From NCBI RefSeq assembly GCF_020881035.1, contig NZ_JAJITC010000002.1, forward strand, positions 372,001 through 436,000: a stretch of DNA of 64,000 nucleotides, in the 5' to 3' direction. Source of the stretch: Paraburkholderia translucens (lineage in GTDB: Bacteria; Pseudomonadota; Gammaproteobacteria; Burkholderiales; Burkholderiaceae). A program made the position numbers and the translations under genes. The notes beneath the pieces are model-generated. The model was not told where the DNA came from, searched no databases, and saw only the letters and a program-made list of their open reading frames with translations. Shown here in pieces: positions 1 to 8,814 of the stretch (the stretch's first letter is position 1; each line of letters opens with the position of its first letter).

Positions 1-275
1 TGATGGATTTCACGAGCAGCGGCACGCTCGCCTCGGCGCCGAGCGGCTGTATGCCGTGGTTCGACGTGCCGTCGCGCAGGAGCGCGGACGTGACCGTCGT
101 GTTTGGTCATTGGGCCGCGCTCGGCCTGATGATGCGCGACAACCTGATCGGCCTCGACTCGGGCTGCGTGTGGGGGGAGAAGCTGTCGGCGGTACGGCTC
201 GCGCGCGATCCGGCGCAGCGGACGTTGACGCAGGTCGATTGCGATTCGTGCGCCGTGCCGCGCGGGGGAAATTGA
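1..275 (+). CDS. apaH: Symmetrical bis(5'-nucleosyl)-tetraphosphatase ApaH, C-terminal end (partial)
   Basis: Only the last 90 or so residues are in the window; the gene begins to the left. ApaH hydrolyses Ap4A symmetrically to two ADP and belongs to the calcineurin-like metallophosphatases. The recognisable C-terminal signature is present: a PWFD segment, then VFGHWAALG containing the metal-binding His of the GHW motif, then LDSGCVWG, the usual ApaH ending block before a short charged tail. The frame is open from the window edge and stops at 273-275. Next comes a convergent acyltransferase gene after only 36 bases. Identity is secure from the GHW and GCVWG motifs; completeness of the upstream part cannot be judged. 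Confidence 0.9.
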   Translation, partial: MDFTSSGTLASAPSGCMPWFDVPSRRSADVTVVFGHWAALGLMMRDNLIGLDSGCVWGEKLSAVRLARDPAQRTLTQVDCDSCAVPRGGN

Positions 276-311
276 ACGGATGACGGCGACGCTGCCCGGC
301 AGCGCCGCCTC

Positions 312-1169
312 TCAGGCCGAGCTTGGCGGCTGATCCACCGGCTCGATTAGCGGCTCAGCCGCCGCAGCAGCGTCACCCGGCGACGCCGCATTCGCAACGT
401 CACCCTCTTGCGCGACCGTCCCTGCAACGGCCCGGCCAGCCTGCATGTCCCGCAGCGCGCCCGCCACTACGTCCTGCGCCCGCGCCGCGAGCGCACGCCG
501 GTCCGTGCCCGCCGCGAGCGGCGCGCCGACGTACACGTGAGCAGTGAGCGGCCCCCCGCGCAGCAGCATGTCGAGCGAATCGGACAACGACACGTCATCG
601 ATATACGCGGGCGCCGTCGACTGCCGGCCCTGCGCGTCCTCGTACATGATGCACACCGGCTGCACCGGCGCGCCAGCCGACACCGCCGCCTGGAACATGT
701 TCGCGTGAAACGGCAGCAACTCGAGCCCGTTCGAGGTCGTGCCTTCGGGGAACACGCACATCAGCTCGCCCGCGCTCAGCCGATCCGCTAGCTCGTGCAT
801 GATCCGCTTCGCATCGCTACGCTTCTCGCGCTGGATGAACACTGTGTCGAGCTGCTGCGCGAGCCAGCCGACCACCGGCCATTGACGGATCTCCGCCTTC
901 GACACGAACGGCGTCGGCCGCCACGCGTTGATCACGTAGATGTCGATCCATGAGATGTGATTGGCGACGACGAGCGCGCCGTGATCGAGCCGCGCCGCGT
1001 CGTTATGCACGACGAGGCGCATGCCGCACAAACGCAGCATCTTCAGCGACCACGCCCGATTGAGCGCGTGTCGCCGCTCGGCGCTCGCGTTCGGAAAGCG
1101 CGTCGCGACGGTCCACATGCCGTGCAGAAGATGCGCGATGAGACGGACCTTGCGTAACGCGAGCTTCAT
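312..1169 (-). CDS. plsC: 1-acyl-sn-glycerol-3-phosphate acyltransferase (PlsC family)
   Basis: A 285-residue membrane-associated acyltransferase that should transfer an acyl chain to lysophosphatidic acid or a related lysophospholipid at the inner membrane. The catalytic HX4D motif is at residues 71-76 (NHISWID) and the glycerol-phosphate-binding FPEGT motif at about 140-144, followed by SNG and a hydrophobic FHANMFQAA segment typical of PlsC. The last 40 residues are Ala/Glu-rich and probably disordered. The gene starts 38 bases after the pyrC' stop on the same strand, so it probably belongs to the 3' end of the pyr transcript. Exact substrate (LPA or an ornithine-lipid type acceptor) cannot be read from sequence. 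Confidence 0.9.
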   Translation of the reverse strand: MKLALRKVRLIAHLLHGMWTVATRFPNASAERRHALNRAWSLKMLRLCGMRLVVHNDAARLDHGALVVANHISWIDIYVINAWRPTPFVSKAEIRQWPVVGWLAQQLDTVFIQREKRSDAKRIMHELADRLSAGELMCVFPEGTTSNGLELLPFHANMFQAAVSAGAPVQPVCIMYEDAQGRQSTAPAYIDDVSLSDSLDMLLRGGPLTAHVYVGAPLAAGTDRRALAARAQDVVAGALRDMQAGRAVAGTVAQEGDVANAASPGDAAAAAEPLIEPVDQPPSSA

Positions 1170-1207
1170 GACCGGAGCTCTCCTCGACTAAACCGGAACG
1201 ATACCGC

Positions 1208-2488
1208 TCAGGGCCGCTCGTACGCGATCTGCCCCGACACGATGGTCGCGCGCACCTGGGCCGGCAGTTCGTAGCTGAGGAACGGGGTGTTGTGCCCCTG
1301 GCTCTTCAGCGCGCGCGGCTCGACGTGCCAGTGCGCATAGCGATCGAACACGCACAGGTCGGCCACCGCGCCGAGCGCGACACGGCCAGCCGTTTCGAGA
1401 CCCAGCACCTGAGCCGGCGCCGCCGTGATGCGATTGAGCGCGGTCGCGAGCGGCACGCCGGCTTCGTCGGCCCACTTCACCGTCAGCGAAAGGAACAGCT
1501 CGAGGCCGGTTGCGCCTGGCGTCGCTTCGGCGAACGGCAGCAGCTTTTCGTCGTCGTCTACCGGCGTATGCGCCGAACAGATCGCGTCGATCGTGCCGTC
1601 GACGAGGCCCGCGCGGATCGCTTCGCGATCGCGCTGCTGGCGCAGCGGCGGGTCGAGCCGGAATTGCGCGTCGAAATAGCCGATGTCGAGGTCGATCAGA
1701 TGCAAGTGGTTCACGGTGACGTCGCACGACACCGGCAGGCCTTCGGCCTTCGCCGCGCGCACGAGCGCCACGCCCGCCGCCGACGACACATGCGAAACGT
1801 GCACGCGCGCGCCAGTCACGCGCACGAGTTCGAAGATCGTATGCAGCGCGATGGTTTCGGCCGCCACCGGCACGCCCGACAGACCGAGCCGCGACGCCAC
1901 CGCGCCACTCGCGGCGACGCCGCCCTTGCCGAGGTACGCATCGACGGGACGCAGCCACGTGGTAAAGCCGTAGGTCTTCGCGTATTGCAGCGCGCGCATC
2001 ATCACCTGGGTGTCGACGATCGGCGTGTCGGCCTGCGAAAAGCCGACGCAGCCCGCCTCGGTCAGCTCGACCATCTCGGTGATGACCTGTCCTTTGAGAC
2101 CGACCGTCAGCGCGCCGAGCGGATAGACGTGCGCCTGGTTCAGATTGCGCGCGCGGAACCTCAGCATCTCGACGAGGCCCGGTTCGTCGAGCGTCGGATC
2201 GGTGTCCGGCGGGCACACGAGGCTCGTCACACCGCCCGCGACCGCCGCGGCCATTTCCGATTTGAGCGTCGCCTTGTGCTCGTAGCCCGGCTCGCGCAGA
2301 CGCGCGCACAGGTCGACGAGACCCGGCGCGATCGACAGGCCGCGCGCGTCGATCGTGCGCTCGGCCTGGAAGCCGGCCGGCGCGTTGCCGAGGGCGGCGA
2401 TCTTGCCCGCCTCGATAAAAATGTCCTGCTGCTTTTCGGTGCCCGCCGCCGGATCGATCAGCGTGCCGCCTTGAATATGAATCTTCAT
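1208..2488 (-). CDS. pyrC': Dihydroorotase homologue PyrC' (PyrX), predicted non-catalytic partner of PyrB
   Basis: A 426-residue protein with the full amidohydrolase fold of type I dihydroorotase but without its metal site. Active enzymes carry HxH just before LREPG; here residues 61-63 read C-A-R before LREPG, so both metal-binding histidines are gone. The later active-site block, normally SDHAPH, reads SAHTPVD, so the catalytic Asp is also lost. The histidine of VHVSHVSS is kept. This is the pattern of the PyrC'/PyrX pseudoenzyme which, in Pseudomonas, is needed to assemble the class A aspartate transcarbamoylase dodecamer with PyrB. It lies 49 bases downstream of pyrB, as expected. An active pyrC should lie elsewhere in the genome. 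Dihydroorotase activity itself is very unlikely. Confidence 0.9.
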   Translation of the reverse strand: MKIHIQGGTLIDPAAGTEKQQDIFIEAGKIAALGNAPAGFQAERTIDARGLSIAPGLVDLCARLREPGYEHKATLKSEMAAAVAGGVTSLVCPPDTDPTLDEPGLVEMLRFRARNLNQAHVYPLGALTVGLKGQVITEMVELTEAGCVGFSQADTPIVDTQVMMRALQYAKTYGFTTWLRPVDAYLGKGGVAASGAVASRLGLSGVPVAAETIALHTIFELVRVTGARVHVSHVSSAAGVALVRAAKAEGLPVSCDVTVNHLHLIDLDIGYFDAQFRLDPPLRQQRDREAIRAGLVDGTIDAICSAHTPVDDDEKLLPFAEATPGATGLELFLSLTVKWADEAGVPLATALNRITAAPAQVLGLETAGRVALGAVADLCVFDRYAHWHVEPRALKSQGHNTPFLSYELPAQVRATIVSGQIAYERP

Positions 2489-2537
2489 GCGCTGCCTTTG
2501 TTAAACCTGTGATTCAGCCTATGCTTCGGCTTCCTGA

Positions 2538-3563
2538 TCAGTCGTTGTTGCCCGCGACGATGCCCATTACCGCCATGCGCACCGCGATGCCGAACGTCAC
2601 CTGGTTCAGGATCACCGATTGCGGGCCGTCCGCGACCTGCGAATCGATCTCGACGCCGCGATTCATCGGGCCGGGGTGCATCACGATCGCATCGGGGGCG
2701 GCGAGCGCGAGACGCTCGGGCGTGAGCCCCCAGCTCTTGAAGTACTCCTGCGACGAAGGCAGCAGCGCGCCGCTCATGCGTTCGTTCTGCAGGCGCAGCA
2801 TGATGATCACGTCGACGTCCTTGAGACCTTCGTCGAGGTTGTGGAACACACGCACGCCCATCTGTTCGAGGCCGCCCGGCAGCAGCGTGCGCGGGCCGAT
2901 CGCGCGCACTTCGGGCACGCCGAGCGTGGTCAGCGCATGAATGTCCGAGCGCGCGACGCGCGAATGCAGGATGTCGCCGACGATCGCCACGCGCAGCTTC
3001 GTGAAGTCCTTCTTGTAGTGGCGGATCGTGTACATGTCGAGCAGACCCTGCGTCGGGTGCGCGTGACGGCCGTCGCCGGCGTTGATCACGTGCACGTGCG
3101 GCGCGCAGTGCTGCGCGATCAGGAACGGCGCGCCGCTCGACGCATGCCGCACGACGAACAGATCCGCGTGCATCGCCGACAGGTTGTTGATCGTGTCGAG
3201 CAGCGATTCGCCCTTGCTCGTGGATGACGCGTTGATGTTCAGATTCAGTACGTCGGCCGACAGCCGCGTGGCCGCGATCTCGAACGTGGTGCGCGTGCGC
3301 GTGGAGTTTTCGAAGAACAGGTTGAACACCGACTTGCCGCGCAGCAGCGGCACCTTCTTCACTTCGCGATCGGTCACGCTGACGAACTGGTCGGCGGTCT
3401 CGAGAATGTGATTGACGATGGCCTTCGGCAGCCCCTCGATCGACAACAGATGTTTGAGCTCGCCGTTCTTCGTGAGCTGGGGGTTGCCTTTCAGGAAGCC
3501 GTAGCGGAAGCGCTCGGATGCGCTAGCGGAGGAGTCCTGCGGAGCTTGGGTGGCGGTGTTCAT
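2538..3563 (-). CDS. pyrB: Aspartate carbamoyltransferase catalytic chain
   Basis: Catalyses carbamoyl phosphate plus aspartate to carbamoyl aspartate, the committed step of pyrimidine synthesis in the cytoplasm. The carbamoyl-phosphate loop STRTRTTFE is at residues 87-95; HPTQGLLD and [11 protein letters not shown] follow in the expected order. At 341 residues it is about 30 longer than E. coli PyrB. The extra N-terminal residues match the extended PyrB of class A enzymes, where that segment contributes to nucleotide effector binding. No pyrI is seen; instead PyrC' is encoded directly downstream, so a PyrB-PyrC' complex is expected. pyrR lies 63 bases upstream. Confidence 0.96.
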   Translation of the reverse strand: MNTATQAPQDSSASASERFRYGFLKGNPQLTKNGELKHLLSIEGLPKAIVNHILETADQFVSVTDREVKKVPLLRGKSVFNLFFENSTRTRTTFEIAATRLSADVLNLNINASSTSKGESLLDTINNLSAMHADLFVVRHASSGAPFLIAQHCAPHVHVINAGDGRHAHPTQGLLDMYTIRHYKKDFTKLRVAIVGDILHSRVARSDIHALTTLGVPEVRAIGPRTLLPGGLEQMGVRVFHNLDEGLKDVDVIIMLRLQNERMSGALLPSSQEYFKSWGLTPERLALAAPDAIVMHPGPMNRGVEIDSQVADGPQSVILNQVTFGIAVRMAVMGIVAGNND

Positions 3564-3626
3564 GATGTACCTGCTTCAAATACGGACTGCAACGTGATCG
3601 AGATCGGAGCGCCGCTCGCGAGCGTC

Positions 3627-4166
3627 TCAATCAACGCGTGCTTCAATGTGAAAAGAAAACCGCTGGCCGCCCGCGCCGTCGTCTTCATGGGCCAGCACGA
3701 GCGTCGCGTCGGCCGGCACGTCGACCGCGCCGCCGACGCAGCGCGCCGCCACCGGCAACTCGCGCCCGCCGCGATCGGCGAGCACCGCGAGTTCGACCGA
3801 TGCCGGCCGGCCATAGTCGTACAGCTCGTTTACCGCGGCGCGAATCGTGCGGCCGGTGTACAGCACGTCGTCGACCAGCACGATGCGGCGGCCGTCGACC
3901 GTGAACGGCAGCGAGGTCGGGCTCGCCTGCGCGTGCAGCCCTTTCTTCGCGTAGTCGTCGCGATGCAGCGCGACGTTCACTACGCCGAAGCTCGCCAGCT
4001 TCAAGTCGCGCGCGAGCCGCTCGGCGAGCCATGCGCCACCGCTATGGATACCGACCAGCACCGCCGCTTGCGCACCGTCCGGCGCGGCGGCAAGCGCTTC
4101 GCCGTACGCCGCGCGAAGCTGGTCGAGCAGCGCGCGATACAGCGCTTCGGCGTCAATGGAACTCAT
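3627..4166 (-). CDS. pyrR: PyrR bifunctional regulator / uracil phosphoribosyltransferase-like protein
   Basis: A 179-residue type I phosphoribosyltransferase. The PRPP-binding motif [12 protein letters not shown] is at about residues 96-107, and the [11 protein letters not shown] loop sits near 38-48. In Gram-positive bacteria PyrR is an RNA-binding attenuator of pyr genes; in pseudomonads PyrR encoded upstream of pyrB acts on the operon by a less clear route. I chose ATG at 4164-4166 because it begins the conserved [14 protein letters not shown] helix; longer versions read through ruvX in another frame. The start overlaps the ruvX stop region by 14 bases, implying translational coupling. 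The order ruvX-pyrR-pyrB-pyrC' fits the classic proteobacterial pyr operon. Confidence 0.94.
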   Translation of the reverse strand: MSSIDAEALYRALLDQLRAAYGEALAAAPDGAQAAVLVGIHSGGAWLAERLARDLKLASFGVVNVALHRDDYAKKGLHAQASPTSLPFTVDGRRIVLVDDVLYTGRTIRAAVNELYDYGRPASVELAVLADRGGRELPVAARCVGGAVDVPADATLVLAHEDDGAGGQRFSFHIEARVD

Positions 4167-4593
4167 GATCGTCGGATAGTCCGTCAAGGAATTGCTGGAG
4201 GATGATGCTCGCGGCCTCGGCATCGAGCATGTCGGCGCGGGCGTTGCCGGCGCGGATTTCAGCCTCGGCCTCGACCGACGAGTAGCGCTCGTCGACCCAC
4301 GTGACCGGCAGATTGAAGCGGCCATTGAGCTGGTTGCCGAAGCGCTTTGCGAGCTGCGTGCGTTCGTGCGGCGTGCCGTCGGGATGCATGGGCAGCCCGA
4401 CCACCAGCGCATCGGGTTTCCATTCGGCGATCAGCTTGCCGAGCGCTTCGAAGCGGTAGTCCTTGCTACGGTTCTGGACGACAACGAGCGGCCGCGCGCG
4501 GCGCGTGAGCGAATTGCCGACCGCCACGCCGATGCGTTTCACGCCGTAGTCGAACGCAAGCAGCGTCGCCTCACGTCCGGCCGGCAGATTCAT
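4153..4593 (-). CDS. ruvX: Holliday junction resolvase-like nuclease RuvX (YqgF)
   Basis: A 146-residue RNase H-like fold protein. The first strand with its catalytic acid, [16 protein letters not shown], is near residues 11-26; [12 protein letters not shown] and [14 protein letters not shown] follow, the three blocks that define YqgF/RuvX. The family processes the 5' end of pre-16S rRNA and has been proposed to resolve Holliday junctions. I chose ATG 4591-4593, since [15 protein letters not shown] gives the usual family length. It sits 10 bases downstream of yqgE and overlaps pyrR by 14 bases, so the three are probably one transcript. The yqgE-ruvX pairing is widely conserved in proteobacteria. 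Confidence 0.95.
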   Translation of the reverse strand: MNLPAGREATLLAFDYGVKRIGVAVGNSLTRRARPLVVVQNRSKDYRFEALGKLIAEWKPDALVVGLPMHPDGTPHERTQLAKRFGNQLNGRFNLPVTWVDERYSSVEAEAEIRAGNARADMLDAEAASIILQQFLDGLSDDHEFH

Positions 4594-4603
4594 GCGCGAC
4601 CTC

Positions 4604-5182
4604 TCATGCGTGCCCGGCCTCGCCCGACAGCATCGACAGCGAGACACCGAGCAGCGCGAGCGCCGCTTCCAGGCGATCTTCAGCGGGCACGTCGAAGACG
4701 ATCTTCGGATCGGCCTCGACCGTGAGCCACCCGTTTTTCGAGATTTCGTCCTCGAGCTGACCGGCACCCCAACCGGCGTGGCCCAGCGTCAGCAGAAAGC
4801 GTTCCGGACCGGTGCCGCTCGCAACGGCTTCGAGCACGTCTTTCGACGTGGTCATTTCGAGCCCGCCCGGCACGGACATCGAGGACGTGTACGCGCTGCC
4901 GTCTTGCGGATCGTGCAGCACGAAGCCGCGCTCGGTTTGCACCGGGCCGCCGAAATACACGGGAACGTGAAGAAGCGGTTCGATCTCGAGCTTTAGATCG
5001 ATGCGATTGAAGAGCGCTTGCAGGTCGATATCGGTCGGCCGGTTGATCACGAGGCCGAGCGCGCCGCGCTCGCTGTGATCGCAAAGGTAGACCACCGTTC
5101 CTGAAAACGTCGGGTCGACCATGTTCGGCATGGCGATCAGGAACTGGTTAGTCAGATTGATGCGATCGGTACTCTTGGACAT
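4604..5182 (-). CDS. yqgE: UPF0301 family protein YqgE (AlgH)
   Basis: A 192-residue member of the AlgH/YqgE family. Typical blocks are visible: [27 protein letters not shown] at the N-terminus, [10 protein letters not shown], then [16 protein letters not shown] and [15 protein letters not shown]. The biochemical role is not settled; in Pseudomonas aeruginosa AlgH is genetically linked to alginate and virulence regulation. I chose ATG 5180-5182 because [19 protein letters not shown] matches the family start. It is the promoter-proximal gene of a yqgE-ruvX-pyrR-pyrB-pyrC'-plsC array. Identity is secure, function inferred only from family. Confidence 0.93.
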   Translation of the reverse strand: MSKSTDRINLTNQFLIAMPNMVDPTFSGTVVYLCDHSERGALGLVINRPTDIDLQALFNRIDLKLEIEPLLHVPVYFGGPVQTERGFVLHDPQDGSAYTSSMSVPGGLEMTTSKDVLEAVASGTGPERFLLTLGHAGWGAGQLEDEISKNGWLTVEADPKIVFDVPAEDRLEAALALLGVSLSMLSGEAGHA

Positions 5183-5490
5183 AGTTCGGATTTTAGCAAA
5201 GACGATGCGCGATGGCGGGCTGCTTTGAGCACGGCAGCAGGTCGGGACGCATGTGACGTGCCGCGCCAACGACGCCGGATCAAGTTGCACTCTATCACGC
5301 GCGCGACTCGCGCCATGCCGTGATCAGACGCCGAAACACCGCGTAGAACGGCGCGCTCGGTACGCGTTGCGCGGTAGCGGGATGGTGTCTTGTCACATCG
5401 GATTTCAGCGTGCTCGGAACGCGTCGGTCGAGGCGTTGCGCACGCAAGCCGTGCGCCACGTCGCGCGCGCGGACCGACCCGGGCAGCGCT
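5183..5490. other. Intergenic region upstream of yqgE
   Basis: About 308 bases between the yqgE start and the end of the next minus-strand gene. It should contain the promoter for the yqgE-pyr array. I see no convincing sigma70 box, no coding region and no leader peptide or attenuator hairpin that I could defend by eye. Confidence 0.5.
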
Positions 5491-6897
5491 TCAAGCGCCG
5501 CCGTGCTCGATCGCGCGCGTGAGCGCGGCGAGCGCCGCCTGGGTGAGGTTGCCGCCGGCCGGCGCGACCCCCGCGGCAACCTTGTGCAGCGTCGCGCGCA
5601 GGGCCTCGGCGGCCTGCTCGAGCGTATCGGCCGCAGGCGCGCCGACGATCACGTGCGCGCGCACCGCCGGCGTCGCGACGCCCGCATGCGCGCGACGCCG
5701 CCATGCGAGACCGAGCGCATCCGCGAGCAGCGCCACGTGACCCAAGCCGAGCGCGCAGGCAGCCGAGCCGAGCCGGTAGGCCGCGTCGCCCGCCTGCAGC
5801 GCTTCGCTCGGATCGGTTTTTTCCGGCTGATCGGCCGCGCGGGCATGCGCGGCGAGCGCCTGGATCGACGTGTCGGCGGTCTGCAGGAAATCTTCGTAGG
5901 CGTTGGCGTTGACGCTCAGCACGCCGAGATCGCGCGTGTGCGGCAGCGACTGCGCCTCGAGCGCGCCCGCCTCCCACAGTGCTTGCGACGACTGCGTGCC
6001 CGCGACGTGCCAGTCGACGGTCAAGCCGTAATCGTGCAGCGCCTCGACCTGGTCGGCGTCTTGCGCTGCCGCGCCGAACAGCGCGTAGTCGCGCCACAGC
6101 AGCGCGAGCGTCGCGCGCACCAACGAACGCGGCGCGCGCTCCATGCCACGCGCATGATCGGCGAGCGCCAGGTTGCAACGCGCGTAGAAACGCCGCGCGT
6201 CGGTATCGTGGATCGCGTGACCGCGCGCGCGCAGCGCCTTCGCGCAGGCTCGCGCGAGCCGCCAGAAATCATAGGGATCGGGGCCGGCGAGTTCAGTGAA
6301 TACGGCGTCGAGCTCGTCGAGCGCGGCGTTCGTGACCGCGAGCGCCGCCGCGCTGCCCGTGTCGGCCTGCGAGCGCAGCACCGGCAGCAAGGCACGCTCG
6401 TAGCGGGCTCGCAGATGCGCGAGCCGATCGGCCGATTGCGCGTGCAGCGACGCCGGTGGCACCGGCCGCGCGCACAGCGCGAGGTCTTCGAAGGCGACGG
6501 CGGAGCCCGGCGTGTGTTCGGCGAGTTGCGAGCACAGTTCGACGTAATGGTTGAACAGTGTCGGCGAACAACTCAGCTCGCGAAGATTGTGGCGTTCGAG
6601 CGCCGCCCGGAAATCGCTCAGCGCCGCGCCGAACACCGGCCGCGCGTTTTCGGCTTCCGCCGGCTCGCCGCTCGCGAGCGGCGAGAGCCGCACCAGGGCG
6701 TCGGCGAAACGCTGCGCGCTCAGCCAGCCCGCCGTGCGCAGCGCGTGCGATGCGCGCAGCAGCGCGGCGCCGCTCTCGTCGCGCTGCTCGAACGCGAGCG
6801 ACGCCTCGGCGAGCGCCAGTTCCGCGGGGCGGACCGCGCCGCCGCGCGGATTCGGCAGTGCATCGAAGGAAACGGGTGCAGCGGATCGAAGAGTCAT
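5491..6897 (-). CDS. Alpha-helical protein resembling the N-terminal region of ChpA/PilL chemosensory kinases
   Basis: A 468-residue, strongly helical, Ala/Leu-rich protein without signal peptide or membrane segment. It has no kinase, CheW or receiver domain. Its middle part, about residues 160-275, follows the pattern I know from the N-terminal half of ChpA/PilL: a block with RALLPVLRSQ, a long helix ending in DELDAVFTELA, then PYDFWRLARACAKALRARG, then an LVRATLALLWRDYALFG block. This assignment is by eye and needs a profile search. The position supports it: as I recall, in related Ralstonia the pil-chp chemosensory genes lie between rubredoxin and yqgE, exactly this slot. Here only this one protein remains, so it may be a relic or a repurposed scaffold. 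The start is the ATG at 6895-6897. Confidence 0.6.
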   Translation of the reverse strand: MTLRSAAPVSFDALPNPRGGAVRPAELALAEASLAFEQRDESGAALLRASHALRTAGWLSAQRFADALVRLSPLASGEPAEAENARPVFGAALSDFRAALERHNLRELSCSPTLFNHYVELCSQLAEHTPGSAVAFEDLALCARPVPPASLHAQSADRLAHLRARYERALLPVLRSQADTGSAAALAVTNAALDELDAVFTELAGPDPYDFWRLARACAKALRARGHAIHDTDARRFYARCNLALADHARGMERAPRSLVRATLALLWRDYALFGAAAQDADQVEALHDYGLTVDWHVAGTQSSQALWEAGALEAQSLPHTRDLGVLSVNANAYEDFLQTADTSIQALAAHARAADQPEKTDPSEALQAGDAAYRLGSAACALGLGHVALLADALGLAWRRRAHAGVATPAVRAHVIVGAPAADTLEQAAEALRATLHKVAAGVAPAGGNLTQAALAALTRAIEHGGA

Positions 6898-7244
6898 GGG
6901 CAGGCGACACGAAGCTGACGGGGCCGCCGCTTCGCGCCGCGTGCTCAGCGATCGGCCAACGCGAACCGGTGACAGGATAATGACAGACTACGTTGCGACA
7001 CGACGCACCCGGCGATGCTCCGCGCCGGCGCGCTCAGACAGGCGCCGGGCGAGCCGGACGCTTCAAGCGATTGCAGCAGTTGCGCGGCGGATGACGCCGC
7101 TGACTTTCGGGACCGAACCCCGGGCTCCGGTTGTCGGGCCGAAGCTTCCGGCCGCTCGCACGAACCCTCGAAACCGCGACGCCGGAACGATCGATCAAGC
7201 CAGGCAAACAACCCGGCCGTCCAGCACCGGCGGCTTGCCAAGCT
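6898..7244. other. Intergenic region between rubredoxin and the ChpA-like gene
   Basis: About 347 bases. Short open frames occur in several phases, but none shows a family signature, a good start or a plausible composition. If the chemosensory genes once lay here, I cannot recognise fragments of them. Confidence 0.4.
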
Positions 7245-7415
7245 TCAGATCTGGACCATTTCGAAGTCTTCCTTGCGCGCTCCGCACTCCGGGCACGTCC
7301 AGTTGATGGGAACGTCTTCCCAGCGCGTGCCCGGCGCAATGCCTTCCTCCGGCAAGCCGGCTTCTTCGTCGTAAATCCAGCCGCAAATCAGGCACATCCA
7401 GCTTTGATATTCCAT
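7245..7415 (-). CDS. rubA: Rubredoxin
   Basis: A 56-residue iron electron-transfer protein. The four iron ligands are C8, C11, C41 and C44 in MCLICGWIYDE and WTCPECGARK, the standard CxxCG and CPxCG knuckles. The length is normal for a single-domain rubredoxin, and it ends KEDFEMVQI as many betaproteobacterial versions do. The start ATG at 7413-7415 gives MEYQSWMCL; the frame runs open further upstream, but that extension has shadow composition. It is divergent from thiD, a common pairing in Burkholderiales. Partner enzymes cannot be inferred from this window. Confidence 0.97.
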   Translation of the reverse strand: MEYQSWMCLICGWIYDEEAGLPEEGIAPGTRWEDVPINWTCPECGARKEDFEMVQI

Positions 7416-7783
7416 TCTTGTGTCGCGTCGTTGAGTCCGTGGAAACGGGAGCCATGATGGTACCGTGTTGCCGCCCCCATGCCTAGCAATCGAAAACGCG
7501 CAATCGTAGCGTGCATCGGCCTTCCGCGGGGCGCCCGCGCGCCGGCCGGCGCCGCTTGCGGCGTGATGCTGCGTGCGGTGGCGCAAAATCGGCGGGACCG
7601 TGCAAGGTGCCTTCGGGAAAGCTCGCGGAGATAGCGCCGCCACCTCAGAGCCATCCCGCGCCGGCCCAGCGCGCCCGCGGGCCGCCCCCGGCGCGCGAAA
7701 AAACGCCCTCGCCGCGCTTTAGGCCGCATAATTGAGCCAATCGCGCCATGTGCGCCGGAATCCTGCTTTCTCTATTCATTTTC
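7416..7783. promoter_or_regulatory. Divergent intergenic region between rubA and thiD
   Basis: About 370 bases that must hold the promoters of both divergent genes. I see no TPP riboswitch architecture upstream of thiD and no clear sigma70 boxes in this GC-rich stretch. No coding region is supported. Confidence 0.45.
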
Positions 7784-8647
7784 ATGCCCAGCGACACGCC
7801 TCCGATCGTCCTCACCTTCGGCCTCTCCGATCCCACCGGCGGCTCCGGCCTGCAGGCGGACCTGATGACACTTGCCAGCATGGGCTGCCACGGCATTTCC
7901 GTGCTCACGGGTTATACAGTGCGCGACTCGGCGAGCTGCGACGAAGTCACCGGACTCGACCCGGACGTCGTCGCGACGCAGGCGCGCATGCTGCTCGAGG
8001 ACATGCCGGTCGCCGCGTTCAAGGTCGGGGGGTGCACGCGTGCCGAAGTGGTGAGTGCGATCGCCGAAGTGGTCGCCGATTACGACGACATTCCGCTGAT
8101 CCTCGCTCCCGACTTCACGCTCGACGACGAACACGTGCTCGCCGCCGACGAACTGCGCGAAGCGATCGCCGATCTGCTCGCGCCGCAAACCACGCTGCTG
8201 GTCGCCGATGCAACCACGCTGCTCGCCCTCGCCCAGCCCGACGGCGACGCGGAGGCGCCGAGCCTCGACGCGGCGATCTCGCATCTGCTGTCGCAGGGCT
8301 GCGAGTACATTCTGTCGACTGAAACCGGCACCCATCGGCTCGTCAACACCCTCTTCAGCGAGGACGGCCAGTTGCGTCAGGACATGTGGGACCGCGCACC
8401 CCATCGGCTGATGGGCCTCACCGATACGCTCGGCGCGGCGATCGCCGCGCTGCTCGCCAACGGCCAGGAGCCCGCGGAAGCGGTGCGCGAAAGCCAGGAA
8501 TATCTGCATCAGGCTGTGCGCAATGCGTTCCGGCCCGGCATGGGTTCGTACGTGCCCGACCGCTTCTTCTGGGCGCGCAGCAGCGACGACGACGAAACCC
8601 CGCCGGCCCCGGGCAAGGGCGCGGCGCCGGGTGAGGCACGGCACTGA
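7784..8647 (+). CDS. thiD: Hydroxymethylpyrimidine/phosphomethylpyrimidine kinase
   Basis: Phosphorylates hydroxymethylpyrimidine and its monophosphate in thiamine synthesis. The ribokinase-fold signature FGLSDPTGGSGLQADLMTLASMG is at the start, followed by HGISVLTGYTVRDS and the ATP-site region near GLTDTLGAAIAALLANG, where the anionic-hole Gly and the catalytic residue normally lie. The catalytic Cys/Asp context here is DTLGAA rather than the commoner GTGCTL. This variant resembles the second ThiD-like branch of Burkholderiales, so activity is probable but not assured. ATG 7784 gives the family-length start; an in-frame ATG at 7748 would add 12 hydrophobic residues. The Pro/Gly-rich tail of about 25 residues is probably disordered. 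Confidence 0.85.
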   Translation: MPSDTPPIVLTFGLSDPTGGSGLQADLMTLASMGCHGISVLTGYTVRDSASCDEVTGLDPDVVATQARMLLEDMPVAAFKVGGCTRAEVVSAIAEVVADYDDIPLILAPDFTLDDEHVLAADELREAIADLLAPQTTLLVADATTLLALAQPDGDAEAPSLDAAISHLLSQGCEYILSTETGTHRLVNTLFSEDGQLRQDMWDRAPHRLMGLTDTLGAAIAALLANGQEPAEAVRESQEYLHQAVRNAFRPGMGSYVPDRFFWARSSDDDETPPAPGKGAAPGEARH

Positions 8648-8672
8648 CCTCGCCTTTCGCCGGTATCGACTG

Positions 8673-8698
8673 AAAAACCCGCGCGAAGCGGGTTTTTT
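8673..8698 (+). terminator. Rho-independent terminator of thiD
   Basis: An AAAAACCCGC / GCGGGTTTTT hairpin with a short GCGAA-type loop and a run of six T, 25 bases after the thiD stop. The flanking A run lets it work in both directions, but no gene enters from the right. Confidence 0.85.
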
Positions 8699-8814
8699 AA
8701 TTCAATTTTCCGCCATGCGCGTAACCAGACGTTTTATCGCGTAATTAAACGTTACAACGCCGATGGCATCGCCCGGCTAGACTTTGCACATTACAAACAA
8801 TCATTTGTCCCCAC

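Noticed and set aside
7416..7783. TPP riboswitch upstream of thiD
   Set aside because: Looked for the conserved THI-box segments and found none.
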